Of a stretch of DNA of 64,000 nucleotides, positions 34,662 to 46,240 are shown piece by piece. The position numbers were made by a program, and so were the translations under genes. The stretch comes from Clavelina lepadiformis. Its lineage: Eukaryota; Chordata; Ascidiacea; Aplousobranchia; Clavelinidae. The notes beneath the pieces are model-generated. The model was not told where the DNA came from. It made no database searches and was given only the letters and a program-made list of their open reading frames with translations. Location: the NCBI RefSeq assembly GCF_947623445.1, contig NC_135243.1, positions 4,714,501-4,778,500 on the forward strand, given 5' to 3'. Position 1 is the stretch's first letter; the number at the start of each line of letters is the position of its first letter.

Positions 34662-37600
34662 TTAAACAACACTTCTTTCATATTTCGGAAGCAAGAAATT
34701 CAAACCGTGTTCATTTATAATCTTTCTAGCTTCAACTATGTCTTGATTCAGCCTCTCTTTCATAGAATTAGTAAATGAGTCAATGGTGAGTTTGCCTTTC
34801 TTTCTTTTATTTTCCCCATTCAGTTCTTGACTAAGGCAGAGAAGACGTTGTTGCAGATTGTCTGGCGAAATGACTGTGTGCTTCTTCAGAAACTTGACGA
34901 TTTTTAGTGTCTCCGCGATCGGGTTCTTGACTAGCTCTCCATATTCAATTATGAGAGTTGGTTTACCACTCGAAACCACATATTCAATTATTTCCAACCA
35001 GTGATGAAAACTACTGTCAAATCGTTCAGAAAATGCTGTATGAAATGAAATATAAGATAACATTACAAAGTAAAGTTTAAGATGTTTAAAACTACAGTTT
35101 GCAAAGCTTTTGTTACTTGTTTACCGTCCGATTGGAATTGCTTTTCACTTGCTGTTCCTGTGTGTGAGCGAGAACATTTGCTATTATAGTTGGCGACAAT
35201 GGCATCATACGGGTTTCGAATGATAGCAATGACAGATTGATAAAAAAACATTGTATTTTCGATGAACATGTGATCTTTCACAACCACAGTACGATTCTTC
35301 CATACAGGTAGTGCTTCGGCCAAAAAACCTGCAGCATGTAAAAAGTGATGCTTGAGATCAACAATACAAAGGTTAAAATGTGAGTCAAGTGCTCAAACCA
35401 ATTACATATAATAATCAAAGAACAGTTGCCTGTGAACAAGTTTGCATGTCATCATGCGTTTAACCCTATTCATTGGGTAACAATAATCAGCTAATACTGT
35501 AGCTGCTACAGTAGCATGGGTCGCAAAAACCAATACGCATTTAGCAATGAATATGACGTAAGTGGCAGCAGCCAAGGGTATGACGCTAGTGTTTGGATCA
35601 AGTATTCTAGCCACATGAAAGAATAAATTTTCATGATTTTGTAAGCTTTTTTTGTTTGTAAGAATGTTTTCTGTAGACGTAGACACTATCATTCATTTGG
35701 TGGCAGTGTTAATAACCTTCCGTGGTTATAGTGCCACTGTGTCATGTTTGTCTTCGCATGTGGTATAAAATTAGACGACTGGACATAGTGGACTTTTACG
35801 TGTTACAAAAATGGAAATCATATAATTTGTAAGCACAGTGTTGATTTGGATGTAACACAATGCTGCTGGAGGTAGATATGCTAAGCTTCAGCTCACTGAG
35901 CTCTGCCTTAGCTTTAGGCGATGGTCTTATTTCAGTACCGGTAATTGCCGTCATCACAGGTATGCTTACTGCCATATGTGACATTTCTATGATGAAAAAT
36001 AGACATTAACTGCGAAGTTATATTCCGTTCCGTTCTAATTGCGTTAACTAGCCTGCCACCCACCACTAACCAGAACATACATAATTCAGACCTCAACAAT
36101 CAAACATTCTGGTTTCACCAAATGCCGTCAAAATTGCGCCTTTAGCGGCAAGTTTTGTATGCATTTTGGCAATTACAGTATACCGCTTTACTTTATCGCT
36201 ACAAAAATTTATATTACAAATTTGTTTCTACGAAATACTTAGGTTTACTGACAACGATTTTAGAATTAAACGATCAGTTTGTTTAAGCTCTTGCTCCTTA
36301 GTCTAAATTCCAATTTGCAACAGGTAGCCAATGTATCCAAGGTAACCCGTAATAAAAAAAAAACGGAACACAAATTTTGATTACATCCTACCGAGGTCCA
36401 GTAACTTGGACTGTACTTGCAATCTCAGCAAAAGTCACTAACATTACCTTACAAAATTGTGTTTGAGTAGTTGATAATTTCGCGCGATGTGTGCAACGCA
36501 AGTGTACCTGCAACGCCGCATAGATCACGTGGAGTAAATTTTGAATAAAACGTCCAAACAAACTGAAAATTTGCAGAATGATCGTTCACAGACTGAAGTT
36601 AAAATCCAGCAAATATCAGGAAATTACTGAACCTCAGCAGAAATTTAATAACCAATTCTCTGATCTGATTTTTGGGGTCGCAGTGCAATAGCCTACTTAG
36701 TTACATACAATGTTCCCTCTAAGCTGCGCGCGTGCTCAAATGCGCACTGCTGACACGGTCTCTGCGCACAAGAAAAAAATCCAACCTGAATTGAAAATAA
36801 AATAAACGCATAATAATGGCCACAGTGCGCACGTCTGATGTTGCTCACAGTTGTCCAAGGGACCGCTCAGAGAGTTGGTGTGTTTGCTCAAACTCGTGAA
36901 AAATTAGAGGGAACATTGGTTACATACCAGTTTTGTATAATTTTTTGTCGCCATATCTACTGCTGGTGTAAACGCCAGTAGCTCTATGAATGAGGTAACG
37001 CGTCCAGGTGTTTCCAGATCCGGGAAATGAAACAAGAGCTGTTCTATCACGTTTTGCCGGAGGAAGAAGTCGTACGTTTCCACATCTGGTATCTTCAGAA
37101 AATGTCCGATAAACCTTCGTGTGCATTTGATCACAGTCCACTTTGTTGGTCAGATTAAATCTAAGTAAGTACGTCAGGAAACTCGATATTCTTTCCCAAA
37201 TTCGAAAGATTATTGTAAAGTTTAAACTACGAAGTGGATTAATTATTTTTATTATCCAATAAATATGTGAAATCGAAACTGGTTGAAGTGTGCTTACAAC
37301 TATGCAAACGTACGCAATTAAAGAATATTACAATCCCGTGAGGGTTAAAAAACTGGAGTTAGGCCTACGTTTCACTGAATTGACCACACGTGCACCCGGA
37401 ATTGGGATCCAACATTGCCAATGGTAGCTTATGCAGGTTGCAGAGTAATATGCAATCACGAGGAGAAAGATTTTTGCGGTAAACTTGATTGCTTGATTCG
37501 TCAATCGTGAACACCTGGCGAAAGCATCCCAAAAATCTTGATTCCTCAACATATTTCGTAACGTTTCGCCCTAGAAATGTTATATCGTGGTTTGTTATTC

Positions 37601-38199
37601 TCTGGTAACGCAATCAGTGATTTCTTTCAAGTCTACCTATAAACTGAACGTGAAAATATTTTGACCTGGGATACAAGGAGACACGATTCTGTAGACATCC
37701 ACAGCATCATCACCACCACATATTCCTGTTCCTCCTTTGCATTGGCTCGGACAAGCTGTGTGGAAATAAGTTCCAAATTGACTTACATTCTCTGCACAAA
37801 TGCATGTATCCCCGGATTTTAGTCCAGCGAAGACTGCCGACCTTAATGACAAATATAAAATTAACAAAAGAAACTTAAAAATATGAAACACTTTCGATTT
37901 TAAAGTAATAATGGAACCGTCAGCATGAAAAGCTCTTGTCCTGCCACCTTAAACAAGAATTTATTCAAAAATGCACCATACGTTCTTTAAGCTTGTGTTA
38001 ACGTTCTCGCAACAGTTGTTAGGAATTCCTGAATACTTTTTAAATAAAGTAGTTTGTTCATTTATAAAATGAGCCAATCAAAACTTTTACCTGCGCGAAC
38101 ACAACGAAAAACACCAATCTGGCGTCAAATAATCATACACCTCGGAGATGTTGTGAATATTTATTTTTTTGTTGAATTCCAAGCACCCAATTCTACTGA
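34662..38199 (-). CDS. WSC-domain sulfotransferase (WSCD-like), 5' end incomplete
   Basis: Exons that join in frame: about 38091-38195, 37666-37841, 37369-37570, 36928-37160, 35125-35328 and 34662-35035. A 44-nt exon at 38385-38428 may precede them. The first exons give a WSC domain (LTPDWCFSLC, AGLKSGDTCICAE, SQCKGGTGICGG). A second WSC start follows (FLGCFRQ, SPRDCILLC, GCTCGQ), but its last third is short (VDCDQMHTKVYR) and lacks the usual CGG block. The sulfotransferase part has the PAPS 5'-phosphosulphate loop FPGSGNTWTRYLIHRATGVY and the 3'-phosphate motif AIIRNPYDAIVANYNSK. Order and motifs match the WSCD1/WSCD2 family, Golgi membrane proteins that transfer sulfate from PAPS. The start codon and the expected N-terminal membrane anchor were not located. 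A hAT MITE abuts the 36928 splice donor. Confidence 0.78.
36708..36918. mobile_element. hAT-type MITE (211 bp) at a splice donor
   Basis: Terminal repeats caatgttccctcta (36708 onward) and tagagggaacattg (to 36918) are exact inverted copies. The 8-bp target-site duplication gttacata is perfect (36700-36707 and 36919-36926). The right-hand duplication overlaps the splice donor of the WSCD-like exon that ends at 36928. Confidence 0.85.
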
Positions 38200-38429
38200 C
38201 TTCAATAAAAAGTAAACATTAGTAGTTTTACATTACTGTTTAAAGTCTCAATACAATATTTCCGTACAAAATTTTAAGTTTATCGTAAAAAATATTTTAA
38301 ATCGCTTTATTTTTGTTGTCTTTGTGACGAATACTAGCTGTAGACTTTGTTAGTTTTCATAGAATTGACTGAATTTTTTGTTACCTTCGCAATGCAAAGA
38401 TGTCTGCAATTGATGTTTTTCTAAGTGAC

Positions 38430-39451
38430 TGCAAAAAACAAACATTTGATTAAATAAAAATGAATAAAAAAAACTTATTTAAAACTTTAATTAATTTTTT
38501 ATGGATACAGATTGCTTAACTTAATATGCATGAAATTCTAACTGTAACATATTACGTCAATGCAAATTTCCTTGAATATTGTTTTTGCTGAAAACTACGA
38601 TTTTGTGGTTCGACAATTTCAGTTTGATGAACATAGCATAGCAGTGAGACAAAAATGTAGATGAGGCAAAACGATTTCCAACTTTTCAATCTGGCAAAAA
38701 CGTTCCCTTTCATTGTAAAATAGGCAGAGGCCCAGTAATTTGTCAGTATTTTCCAGGTAAATTTAAAAAATCTATGTTTTGTTGAAGATGTCTGTTTACA
38801 AATTACATAGAAATGGTAATTTTAAAAAAAATAAAAAAAATTTGGGTTTCTTAGAGTTATTTCCTAATAATAAATATCTTTAACTACCTTTCTTTCTTCG
38901 TCTGAACGTTCTTTCTGACGTCACGCGCTAAAACGAAGTTTCTACTCATTTGTTTAAATCTCTTTGGTTTTTTATAGAAGCGACCGCTTTAAGGATGACC
39001 AATCTTTATATACTTCATATGACTGACATGTATTTTGAGATTGTGTCAAATTTATGTCAAATATCCTGAGACAATTGAAGTGAAGCGCAAGTCCGAAAGC
39101 TAGTTGGCCTTAAATCAAAGTAGTTGCTCATAAGTATACTGGAGAAAGAATTTTAATACATAATGGTTAAGCAGTTATTGCCAAAACTGTATCGCAAATT
39201 TGGCCTCAATCGTGAGGGAGTCAGCAGTCAGTATGACGTCAGAATGTAAAAACTATACGCTAGATGGCTGGGGGTTTCAATTAAGTATGGCAGTAATGGT
39301 ACGCTAGCTTATGCGTTTTGGCTGGAATACACCACTGTGGACCATAACAAGGTAGGTGATTAGTAGTAACTAGCAGTTAAGGTTTATTTTCACCATAGGA
39401 ATGTCACAGATGACATATATAAACTGGTGAAGCATTCTTTTGTTTAAGGTA
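38430..39451. other. upstream region of the WSCD-like gene
   Basis: A first exon with the start codon should lie here or further upstream. One candidate frame begins with ATG near 38950 on the minus strand (MSRNFVLARDVR), but its donor phase does not fit the next exon, so it is not called. Confidence 0.3.
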
Positions 39452-39459
39452 GTTACCGG

Positions 39460-39612
39460 CAGTGTTTTTTTAAGGTGTTTTGGGGGACCGAAACGGTCCC
39501 CCAAATTTCTCCAGCGGTTTCCCAAAATTTAGACTTGCTACTCTGGTCTTGCTAATTTGGTCTCTTAAAACTACTTAGCGGTCACCCAAACCAAACCTTA
39601 AAAAAAAACCTG
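39460..39612. mobile_element. hAT-type MITE (153 bp), intact ends
   Basis: Ends CAGTGTTTTTTTAAGGTG and, reversed, CAGGTTTTTTTTTAAGGTTT. The 8-bp duplication gttaccgg is perfect (39452-39459 and 39613-39620). Inside are gggaccgaaacggtccc, a short palindrome, and gcggtcacccaaacc. A diverged relative lies at 14045-14211. Confidence 0.8.
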
Positions 39613-39620
39613 GTTACCGG

Positions 39621-41544
39621 TATGGTATTGGAGAAGGCTAAAACCAAAGCTAAGCACATTAACCAGCACAGATACGGTAAGCTGGTTAAGGTCTGTTTAA
39701 CGCAAAATCTTCCGGCTATGCAGTTAAGCAGGGGCGACTCCATACATTAATCGTTACTCAGGCTCAAGATAGATTTTGACAAGAATATACTGGCGATATA
39801 GTAACACACGCTAGAAATTACTAACTTCATAGATTCCGAGAAATCCTTCACATGCTTTGGCATCATAAACATATCTTAACCTAGATCACCTAAAAAGATG
39901 TCGCGTGAGCTGCGCGTTTCGTTTGATCGTGACGTAGTTAACCGTTTTTTTTTGTCGCTAATCTCCTTGTAATTGGTACATTACCGCCTGTAGAGCAGTC
40001 AGCAATTAAAACTATTTGTCCTTTGTGTTGGGCTTACGTCTTAGCTTTTTTATCAATCATAACCATCTCAATGATTGTAGAGCACGTTCAACTTTTTTCT
40101 GTGCATAGCCCAAGTGTTGTAAAGCTGGTTTAACGTAGACAGTCGACGCTATAGCGACCTACGGTTTTTTTCATTAGGCTTTTCTAAAAAACAGAAAAAA
40201 TTTTTGCGTTCTAGATCTTGTAAATCTAAAAGTTTCCGGGGAGCTTGTTCCCCATAACTACTATGATGACCTCTTTTTTGCTCGAAACTTCTTTCTAGTG
40301 TATTCCATCAATTTTAAATTACTTGAAATACATTCTGTATATGTGACTTTTCAAAACGATAATATATATCTGTGATGTGAAGTTGGTCACCCTAAGCGCT
40401 CTTGGTATACCGCCTTGTTGTGTACTGCATTTTTTACGTCAAGATAAACTAAACATCTCAATATAAAATACACCAAAAAGGACTTTTTTTGAATACAAGA
40501 ATCCCTCACCAATATTAAAAGTGTTTGAACCGTTTTCTGTTCAGTCTCATTTAAATTTAACCTCTGTTTTATTAACTGTATGTATCAAATGCATAGAGTT
40601 TGCAGCACTCTTCTATTACCTTACTATTTCAAACCTGCCTTTATTAACAAGGACGCTTTGTAAACTGTTGTTTTAATACTGTGTTCTCGAAGCGTTTAAT
40701 ACCATCAGGAAGTGAAATGTCACAATAAGGAAACCTGCCTCGGTAAGATAGCATTGTTGCGATATCACAAATCGCAAAGCTTGACAACCTTAGCTTGTTG
40801 CAATGCATGCATCATTTTACGAACAAATGAAACTCTAATCACTGGAAGATTCTTATCGCCGATTCTGGTTTCACAGCAGCTTAAAACAATTTTCTTGTTT
40901 TGTCGTTCTACAAAAAAATTTTCTATGTTTTCGTGCTTTACCATTGTTCCTTTCATGCATAAGTAGTGTTTATATAATTTTGGTGGATTCATCGACCAGA
41001 TTCATCAATACAAATCCTCCTTTATCCCGCACACACCTCTTACGTTGCCACTCGAGTTGCCAACAACGTAAAACTCATCGTGTACTACAGATAATTTTGT
41101 ATAATGTGTGGACAACTCAAATTAAGCAAATCTTTTTCTGTAAAAGCGGAATGAGTTTCAACTCCGAGATGCCAAAACTAATGAACCAGGCTGCATTTAC
41201 CTGTCTCTAATAATTTTGTTATAATAATAATAATAATTTGGCTTTCCAAACCTTCTTGCGTAAAACCCACAACTTTTGAATAGGTTTACGTTGCAATCTG
41301 ACATCAAATTGGTTTAAAAGGGTAATCAACGACAGATTACTGTCTATTGCCTTGTTAATCCTTATTTGAATTTGTTACACGTGTCGCGGAAAAACGGGCT
41401 GCTCTTCCATGAACAATTAAAAGTCCTTTGTTCAAACTTCATTTGAGAGATTTTAGCAAGCGTATATTTGTTAGATTGTGTAAAGCATGCCATTTAGAAA
41501 TGCTCATTTCATTTTAATAAACGTGATTATGTGGTAGGATTGAA
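39621..41544. other. intergenic, nothing recognised
   Basis: No supported gene. Several open frames near 40.7-41.2 kb overlap on both strands and lack coding character. A short (aat)n microsatellite occurs at about 41220-41237. Confidence 0.4.
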
Positions 41545-41814
41545 TCAAATCTCCAAATTCAAAAGTTTTCTTATTATTTCTAGCATTAAATTTGAAGCGA
41601 AGAAAAACAAGACTACCGCGAAACCAATGCCTTCAGCCACTATCATCAACATCACACTTCCATCTGAAGAATCGTCATCATCGTTTTGATGTTCGTCATC
41701 ACTGCTATCAATGTCATAAGATTCATCGTCAGTAATCTCGTCTGCCACTTGATCTACTGTATACCTTGTCTTAGCCAATTTTGGCAAGTACTCGTGAAGA
41801 TACAATATGTCAAC
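41545..41814 (-). CDS. terminal exon of an unidentified acidic membrane protein
   Basis: A splice acceptor (AAATTGCAG) precedes an open frame of 89 residues starting VDILYLHEYLPKLAKTRYTV. A strongly acidic stretch (DDESYDIDSSDDEHQNDDDD) follows, then a hydrophobic segment (VMLMIVAEGIGFAVVLFFF) long enough for one membrane pass, then a short tail and stop. The C-terminus would probably face the cytosol, if the acidic part is lumenal or extracellular. Upstream exons could not be assigned. The C2H2 frame at 42139-42435 lies on the same strand but its likely donor phase does not match. Confidence 0.4.
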   Translation of the reverse strand, partial: VDILYLHEYLPKLAKTRYTVDQVADEITDDESYDIDSSDDEHQNDDDDSSDGSVMLMIVAEGIGFAVVLFFFASNLMLEIIRKLLNLEI

Positions 41815-42138
41815 CTGCAATTTAGAGAGTAGCCTAAGTAGGCCTACACTGTAAAAAAAAATTTTCTTGTTTACATCTAAATGTATGGCAGCAGTGTTGC
41901 CATACAAAATTATGTATCTTTACATTCAAAAGATGTGAAGTGCTTTTACACAAAGCATTTTGATTTTTTCCTAAAACAATGCGTTATGTAAATTAACGCA
42001 TAAAACTGTTAAAATAGTAATGGTATTATGTTTATTACAGGTCCTATACACATGGTTCTACATACAATTAGCTGTATTAAAGCAAAAATCAATACTTTAT
42101 TGAAAGTAAATCTATCAATCGCTCGCCTTTTATTTACT

Positions 42139-42435
42139 TTACTTTGCATGACAGTGGTGATACGGATAATTAATTAATTCACCATTCAAAATATGACACT
42201 TGACATGTTTTACAATATTGTACAGTTGGTTACTCAGAAATTGTAGAGTACAATCAGGCTGTGCACGTTTATACAAATCACAAGAAATGTCAGATTCAGT
42301 AAAAGTTCTTTGATATGGTTTTGTCTTATGCTTTCTTTTATAGTGAGACATAAGTGAAGTATACTTCCTGAAGTTCAGTTTGCAGTCAGCAACACCACAT
42401 TTAAACACATAGTTATGCACATTTCGATAAAACAA
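42139..42435 (-). CDS. C2H2 zinc-finger fragment
   Basis: An open frame without a clear ATG encodes a C2H2 finger, YVFKCGVADCKLNFRKYTSL followed by MSHYKRKH, with the expected C-x4-C, Phe, Leu and H-x4-H spacing. The remaining 60 residues have no recognised domain. It may be one exon of a larger gene or a transposon-derived relic. Confidence 0.4.
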   Translation of the reverse strand: MFYRNVHNYVFKCGVADCKLNFRKYTSLMSHYKRKHKTKPYQRTFTESDISCDLYKRAQPDCTLQFLSNQLYNIVKHVKCHILNGELINYPYHHCHAK

Positions 42436-42762
42436 AATGTGCTCAAAACACTTTACATCAGACTAATCAATTTTATAATTGCATAAATCACATGTAGATA
42501 ACAACATAATCTTCGAAGAAAAATGATCAGGTAAAACAGAAATACTTGAGAAAGCGAGACAAGAACAAGCTGAAAATGAGTACATTAAAATCGAATTAAC
42601 TACTTTACGAACACTTGTTTTATTTACAATTGATATGACTGTAGCACGTCCAACACGCTGAGCAAAACATGGTACACTGCCACAGCTGTTGCAGTTACGC
42701 TCTAGGTTGACTGCTAGGCCTAACTGTAGTTAAATAAGGCTAACTACCAGGTTCACTTCAGA

Positions 42763-43148
42763 AGGCGTCAAACCCCAAAAAATGCCATAAAATCTTAGTT
42801 TGTTTTACTCGACAGTGAATTTACTAAAAGACTGATTACTGGAAAAATCCTCAATGGGGCTCTCTGAAATTTTGCATGTCAATTTAGTGTTTAGTTTTAC
42901 AGAGGTGCAAAACAAACACTAAAGTTTTTGGTCTAAAAAACCCAATTTTAGCTACTTTCATGCTAATTTTCAGCCTAAATCTGCATGCGACCTGGGACAT
43001 TGAAGCGCGCGAACTGCTAGGGTAATTCCCAGGGTAGAAAACAACACCAACAGTGCTGCATTCTGATTGGTCCAAATAGGTTTTTTAAAGCCCTACGTAG
43101 GACGTCCAACAAAATCATAGAGATCTTAGTTCTAGGGGTTTGACGCCT
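42763..43148. mobile_element. MITE (386 bp) with perfect 8-bp target-site duplication
   Basis: Terminal repeats aggcgtcaaacccc and ggggtttgacgcct are exact complements. Flanks acttcaga (42755-42762 and 43149-43156) are identical, which fits the hAT superfamily. A truncated copy is at 33601-33770. No transposase frame is present. Confidence 0.82.
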
Positions 43149-43156
43149 ACTTCAGA

Positions 43157-44025
43157 ATTTCTAAAAAAAATTAACCTTTTTATATAACTTTTGCTACCAG
43201 TCATTACAAAAGTGTTAAATACCCCATGGAAATAATTTAAAAACAGGAACGTTTCAAAAACAGACTTAATCTTCTTGCGCCATAAAAATTTGATAAATGA
43301 ATTAACGTAGTGGCAAGTATGTTAGTTGCCACGGGCCCCGAGCTTAGAAGGGACCTTCGTGCATAGTATGTCTAAATCAGCTGAAAAACTTTTTCATTTC
43401 TCGGTATTAATTTCCTCACCCGGGCTATTGGTAAAATCTGTGCATTTTTTTGAAAACTTTCGCAAGTAGGTCTAGACTCTATTTGGATTTATTTCTCAAA
43501 ACTTCCTTTAAAACAACCAAAAATGACTACAATTAAAAAAAAATTTAGGCTTCCCCAGATGCCCGACAATTGGTTAATACGGCTCCTCCAAAAAGGCTTT
43601 GAAAAGTAACTATTAAATTATTGGGAAAATTTCAATTTATCCAATTTTTTAAATTCATTGAACAATCAACTTCAGGGACAATTAAACGTAAGTACAGTAT
43701 TTGCAACCTAAGAATTCAGAATATAAACAAAATGTAATGTTTAAGGAAAATAAAATCTTCTTGCATGATTATCCAGCAACGATGGATGAAATGATGCAGT
43801 TAATAGTTAATACAATGAGTCCAGGACAGTCATACACAGCAAATTGAAACTGCCGGTACACTCTGTTTTTTTTTCTCTGGTTAAAAGTCGCCATAGCGTT
43901 GATACAGAACTTGCTTGGTCAAAGTCATCATAATTTTGAAGTTCTCAAATACCCCACCCCCAGTGGAGAAGTGGAAACAACGTCTTTCTAATTGCTACGT
44001 CTGGGAATCTAATCGTCTCATTCAA
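43157..44025. other. intergenic, nothing recognised
   Basis: AT-rich sequence with no supported gene. Confidence 0.45.
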
Positions 44026-44114
44026 ATACGCTCCCAAGCACGAACTGCTGGTGTACAACATCAAAGAAGGCAGAGAAACGTTTTTGTCAATTGCTTGGAG
44101 TTGACGTTCTCCGT
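44026..44114 (+). pseudogene. broken paralogue of the sulfotransferase-like last exon
   Basis: The stretch aligns with the start of the exon at 45647: acgctcccaagcacgaactg here versus acgctcccaaggacaaattg there, then tgtacaacatcaaagaaggc versus tgtatagcgtcaaagaaggc. A one-base length change follows, so the frame shifts and stops early. No partner exons were found nearby. It is a relic of a former tandem copy. Confidence 0.65.
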
Positions 44115-44885
44115 TTCTTTGCGTACGATACGTCAAAAATGATTATTACTTGCGTTTAGCCAAAGGTTACTGCAGCCGGATAATATAAGTCGCTCGATTT
44201 CAACGTAAAAGTGTATAGGAAATTCTTAATTCCTTGTAAAATACTACCACAGGCGACGAATACTACATTTTGTAAAAAAACATATGATACAAACAGAAAG
44301 AGTATGAATAATCTCCGCTGAGCTTCCTGCTTGAAGCTCCTAAAACCAGTAACATCTGGTCATGCCCATCCTGTGAAGTAGTCTAAATTCTCTTGTTGCC
44401 GGTTTCAGCTTCTAAGTAAGTGAGTCGTTTGTTTACAGTTTAAAGGAAAATAATTTCATTTATCAACTTAAAATATCTTGGGCCGGTAGAAATAAGATAT
44501 GTAGATATTAACTTATTCCTAAACAAAGCTTCTCTATGCATTGGTAGTAGATTCAGAATAAAAATGTAAGGAATTTTAAGTTGTAATAAAGATTCAAACG
44601 TACGATTTTCCCCCTTGAGGTAGTCAACTTTAACGGAAGGTTGTTATTTATTAATAGTTTGTTGAGAAAAAAGTTTTCAAAAAACCAAGTTTTTACCTGG
44701 TAATTTTTAGATCGAAGGGACCGACCAATGCGATACAACTGAAATGTCGAACGACATCATCATATTTCCGGCTAATTAGTCAGCAGCTTAATTAAGACAT
44801 TTCATAAAGTCTGTCATTTCAAGATTTTTACGTTTAGCGTTTTTAAGTTTTCTAAGTCTTCATTGGACACTTGCCGCTGAAAAAT

Positions 44886-45895
44886 ATGAAAGTCATTTGT
44901 GCTGGTATGTCTAAAACCGGGACGAAATCCCTACGAGCCGCCTTAACCTTACTGGGATACAATGTCTACGATTTTCTCGAGAATTATCAATATTTGGGTG
45001 GTGAATGGAACAGGATTGCATCAGAAGGTGGAACTACTGAAGATTTTCGTCGAATGTTTGAGAATGTGGACGCGGTAACTGACATGCCTGGATGTTCGTT
45101 TTGGGATGAAATTCACAAAGCTTTTCCTGATGCAAAGGTAGGCGTCTATGTTTTGTCAGTGCAGAGGTACAAAGCGGTTTGTTCAGTTTAACAATATAAG
45201 CGATATAGCAGAAAAATTTCTTCTACATTAATTCTCTTCGGTTGCTCATGCCGCAGATAATCTTCACAACAAGAGACGAAGATTCTTGGTTACAAAGCGT
45301 GGAGCACCAGATGGCGGCCGAAGATCATCCGCTTGTCCATCTCATGATGCTGCTCTCTCCGACCTATTGGAAGCTTGACCGATTTATGTGGAGAATTGGT
45401 AAGATAATTACTTTTGTATCTTGTGCCTCTCATGGAGAATTACTTTGGTTTGTTTTAGATCACGCGGTGTCAGGTACTGGAATGATAAGTAGGTTTTTAA
45501 GAGGAGTAAAAATCAACAGATTACTCACAAAAATGGCCTACAGAAAGCACAACGCAAACGTTTTACAGGTTCAAAGTTTTTAATTGTAACAACACTCGTT
45601 AAAGTTCATCAATGTTTTTAAGTTTAGCTTATCAATCGCTTTTCAGAACGCTCCCAAGGACAAATTGCTTGTGTATAGCGTCAAAGAAGGCTGGAAACCT
45701 CTGTGTAAGTTTCTTGGAGTTGATGTTCCTTCCAAACCATTCCCTCATAAGAACAAACAGGGACAGATGGTGGAGGAATTGATGGCGAAGCATCCCATTT
45801 ACATCCGCGGAGAACGCGAAGTTATGTTCTTTGGATCTCTTCTGCTGCTGATGTTGGTGCTGGGAGTTTACATAATCGTTACCAGACTTTTTTGA
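44886..45895 (+). CDS. P-loop sulfotransferase-like protein with C-terminal membrane anchor (250 aa)
   Basis: Four exons: 44886-45137, 45257-45398, 45459-45568 and 45647-45895. They total 753 nt and are in frame. The start ATG is at 44886; the upstream TTG of the same frame is not needed. The N-terminus MKVICAGMSKTGTKSLRAAL contains a P-loop-like PAPS 5'-phosphosulphate motif (GMSKTGTKSL). FTTRDEDSWLQSV fits the second, 3'-phosphate-binding strand. This pattern and length match the Sulfotransfer_4 type of small sulfotransferase-like proteins found in fungi and invertebrates. The last 25 residues (GSLLLLMLVLGVYIIVTRLF) form a membrane helix, so the enzyme would be tail-anchored. The substrate is unknown. 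A frameshifted relic of the last exon lies 1.5 kb upstream. Confidence 0.78.
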
Positions 45896-46240
45896 TTAAA
45901 AACATTGACAATGAGACCAACCATGCCTTAAATAATCTTAAAACAATCGAGCAAGGAAGGAAAGGAACACACCAAGTTTGTTTGGATAATTATGGACTCT
46001 TGCAATTTCCACGCTGCTAAATAAAAAACTTCATAACTTATATTTCATTTGATTAAAATTTTCAAATTTTTTTTATGTAGCTACAATTTACTGTATAAGC
46101 GAGGTAATTGAGTTATGCTTAACGGGCAGCATTATGCTGTGTCTATTGGTGGTACTCCGATCAGTGCAGAATCCACAAACAGGAAAATACAAGGTGACGA
46201 CCTTTCCAGTTATCTCAATTGAGTGGTTTAATGAGGCTGA
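45896..46240. other. 3' flank of the sulfotransferase-like gene
   Basis: Probable 3' UTR followed by non-coding DNA up to the pogo/Tigger element. An aataaa-type signal is visible at about 46020 (gctaaataaaaaac). Confidence 0.4.

Noticed and set aside
38880..38960. First exon of the WSCD-like gene starting MSRNFVLARDVR
   Set aside because: The donor after KKER would leave two bases, which does not fit the phase of the candidate 38385-38428 exon, and no signal-anchor is encoded.
40712..41210. Gene at 40.7-41.2 kb
   Set aside because: Overlapping frames on both strands with no splice sites, domain or composition signal to choose between them.
41220..41240. CRISPR-like or satellite array
   Set aside because: Only a short (aat)n microsatellite; no spacers or larger repeat units were found anywhere in the window.
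44871..44885. Upstream start (TTG) for the sulfotransferase-like gene
   Set aside because: The first ATG at 44886 gives a protein starting right before the P-loop, as usual for the family; the extra residues come from a non-ATG codon.
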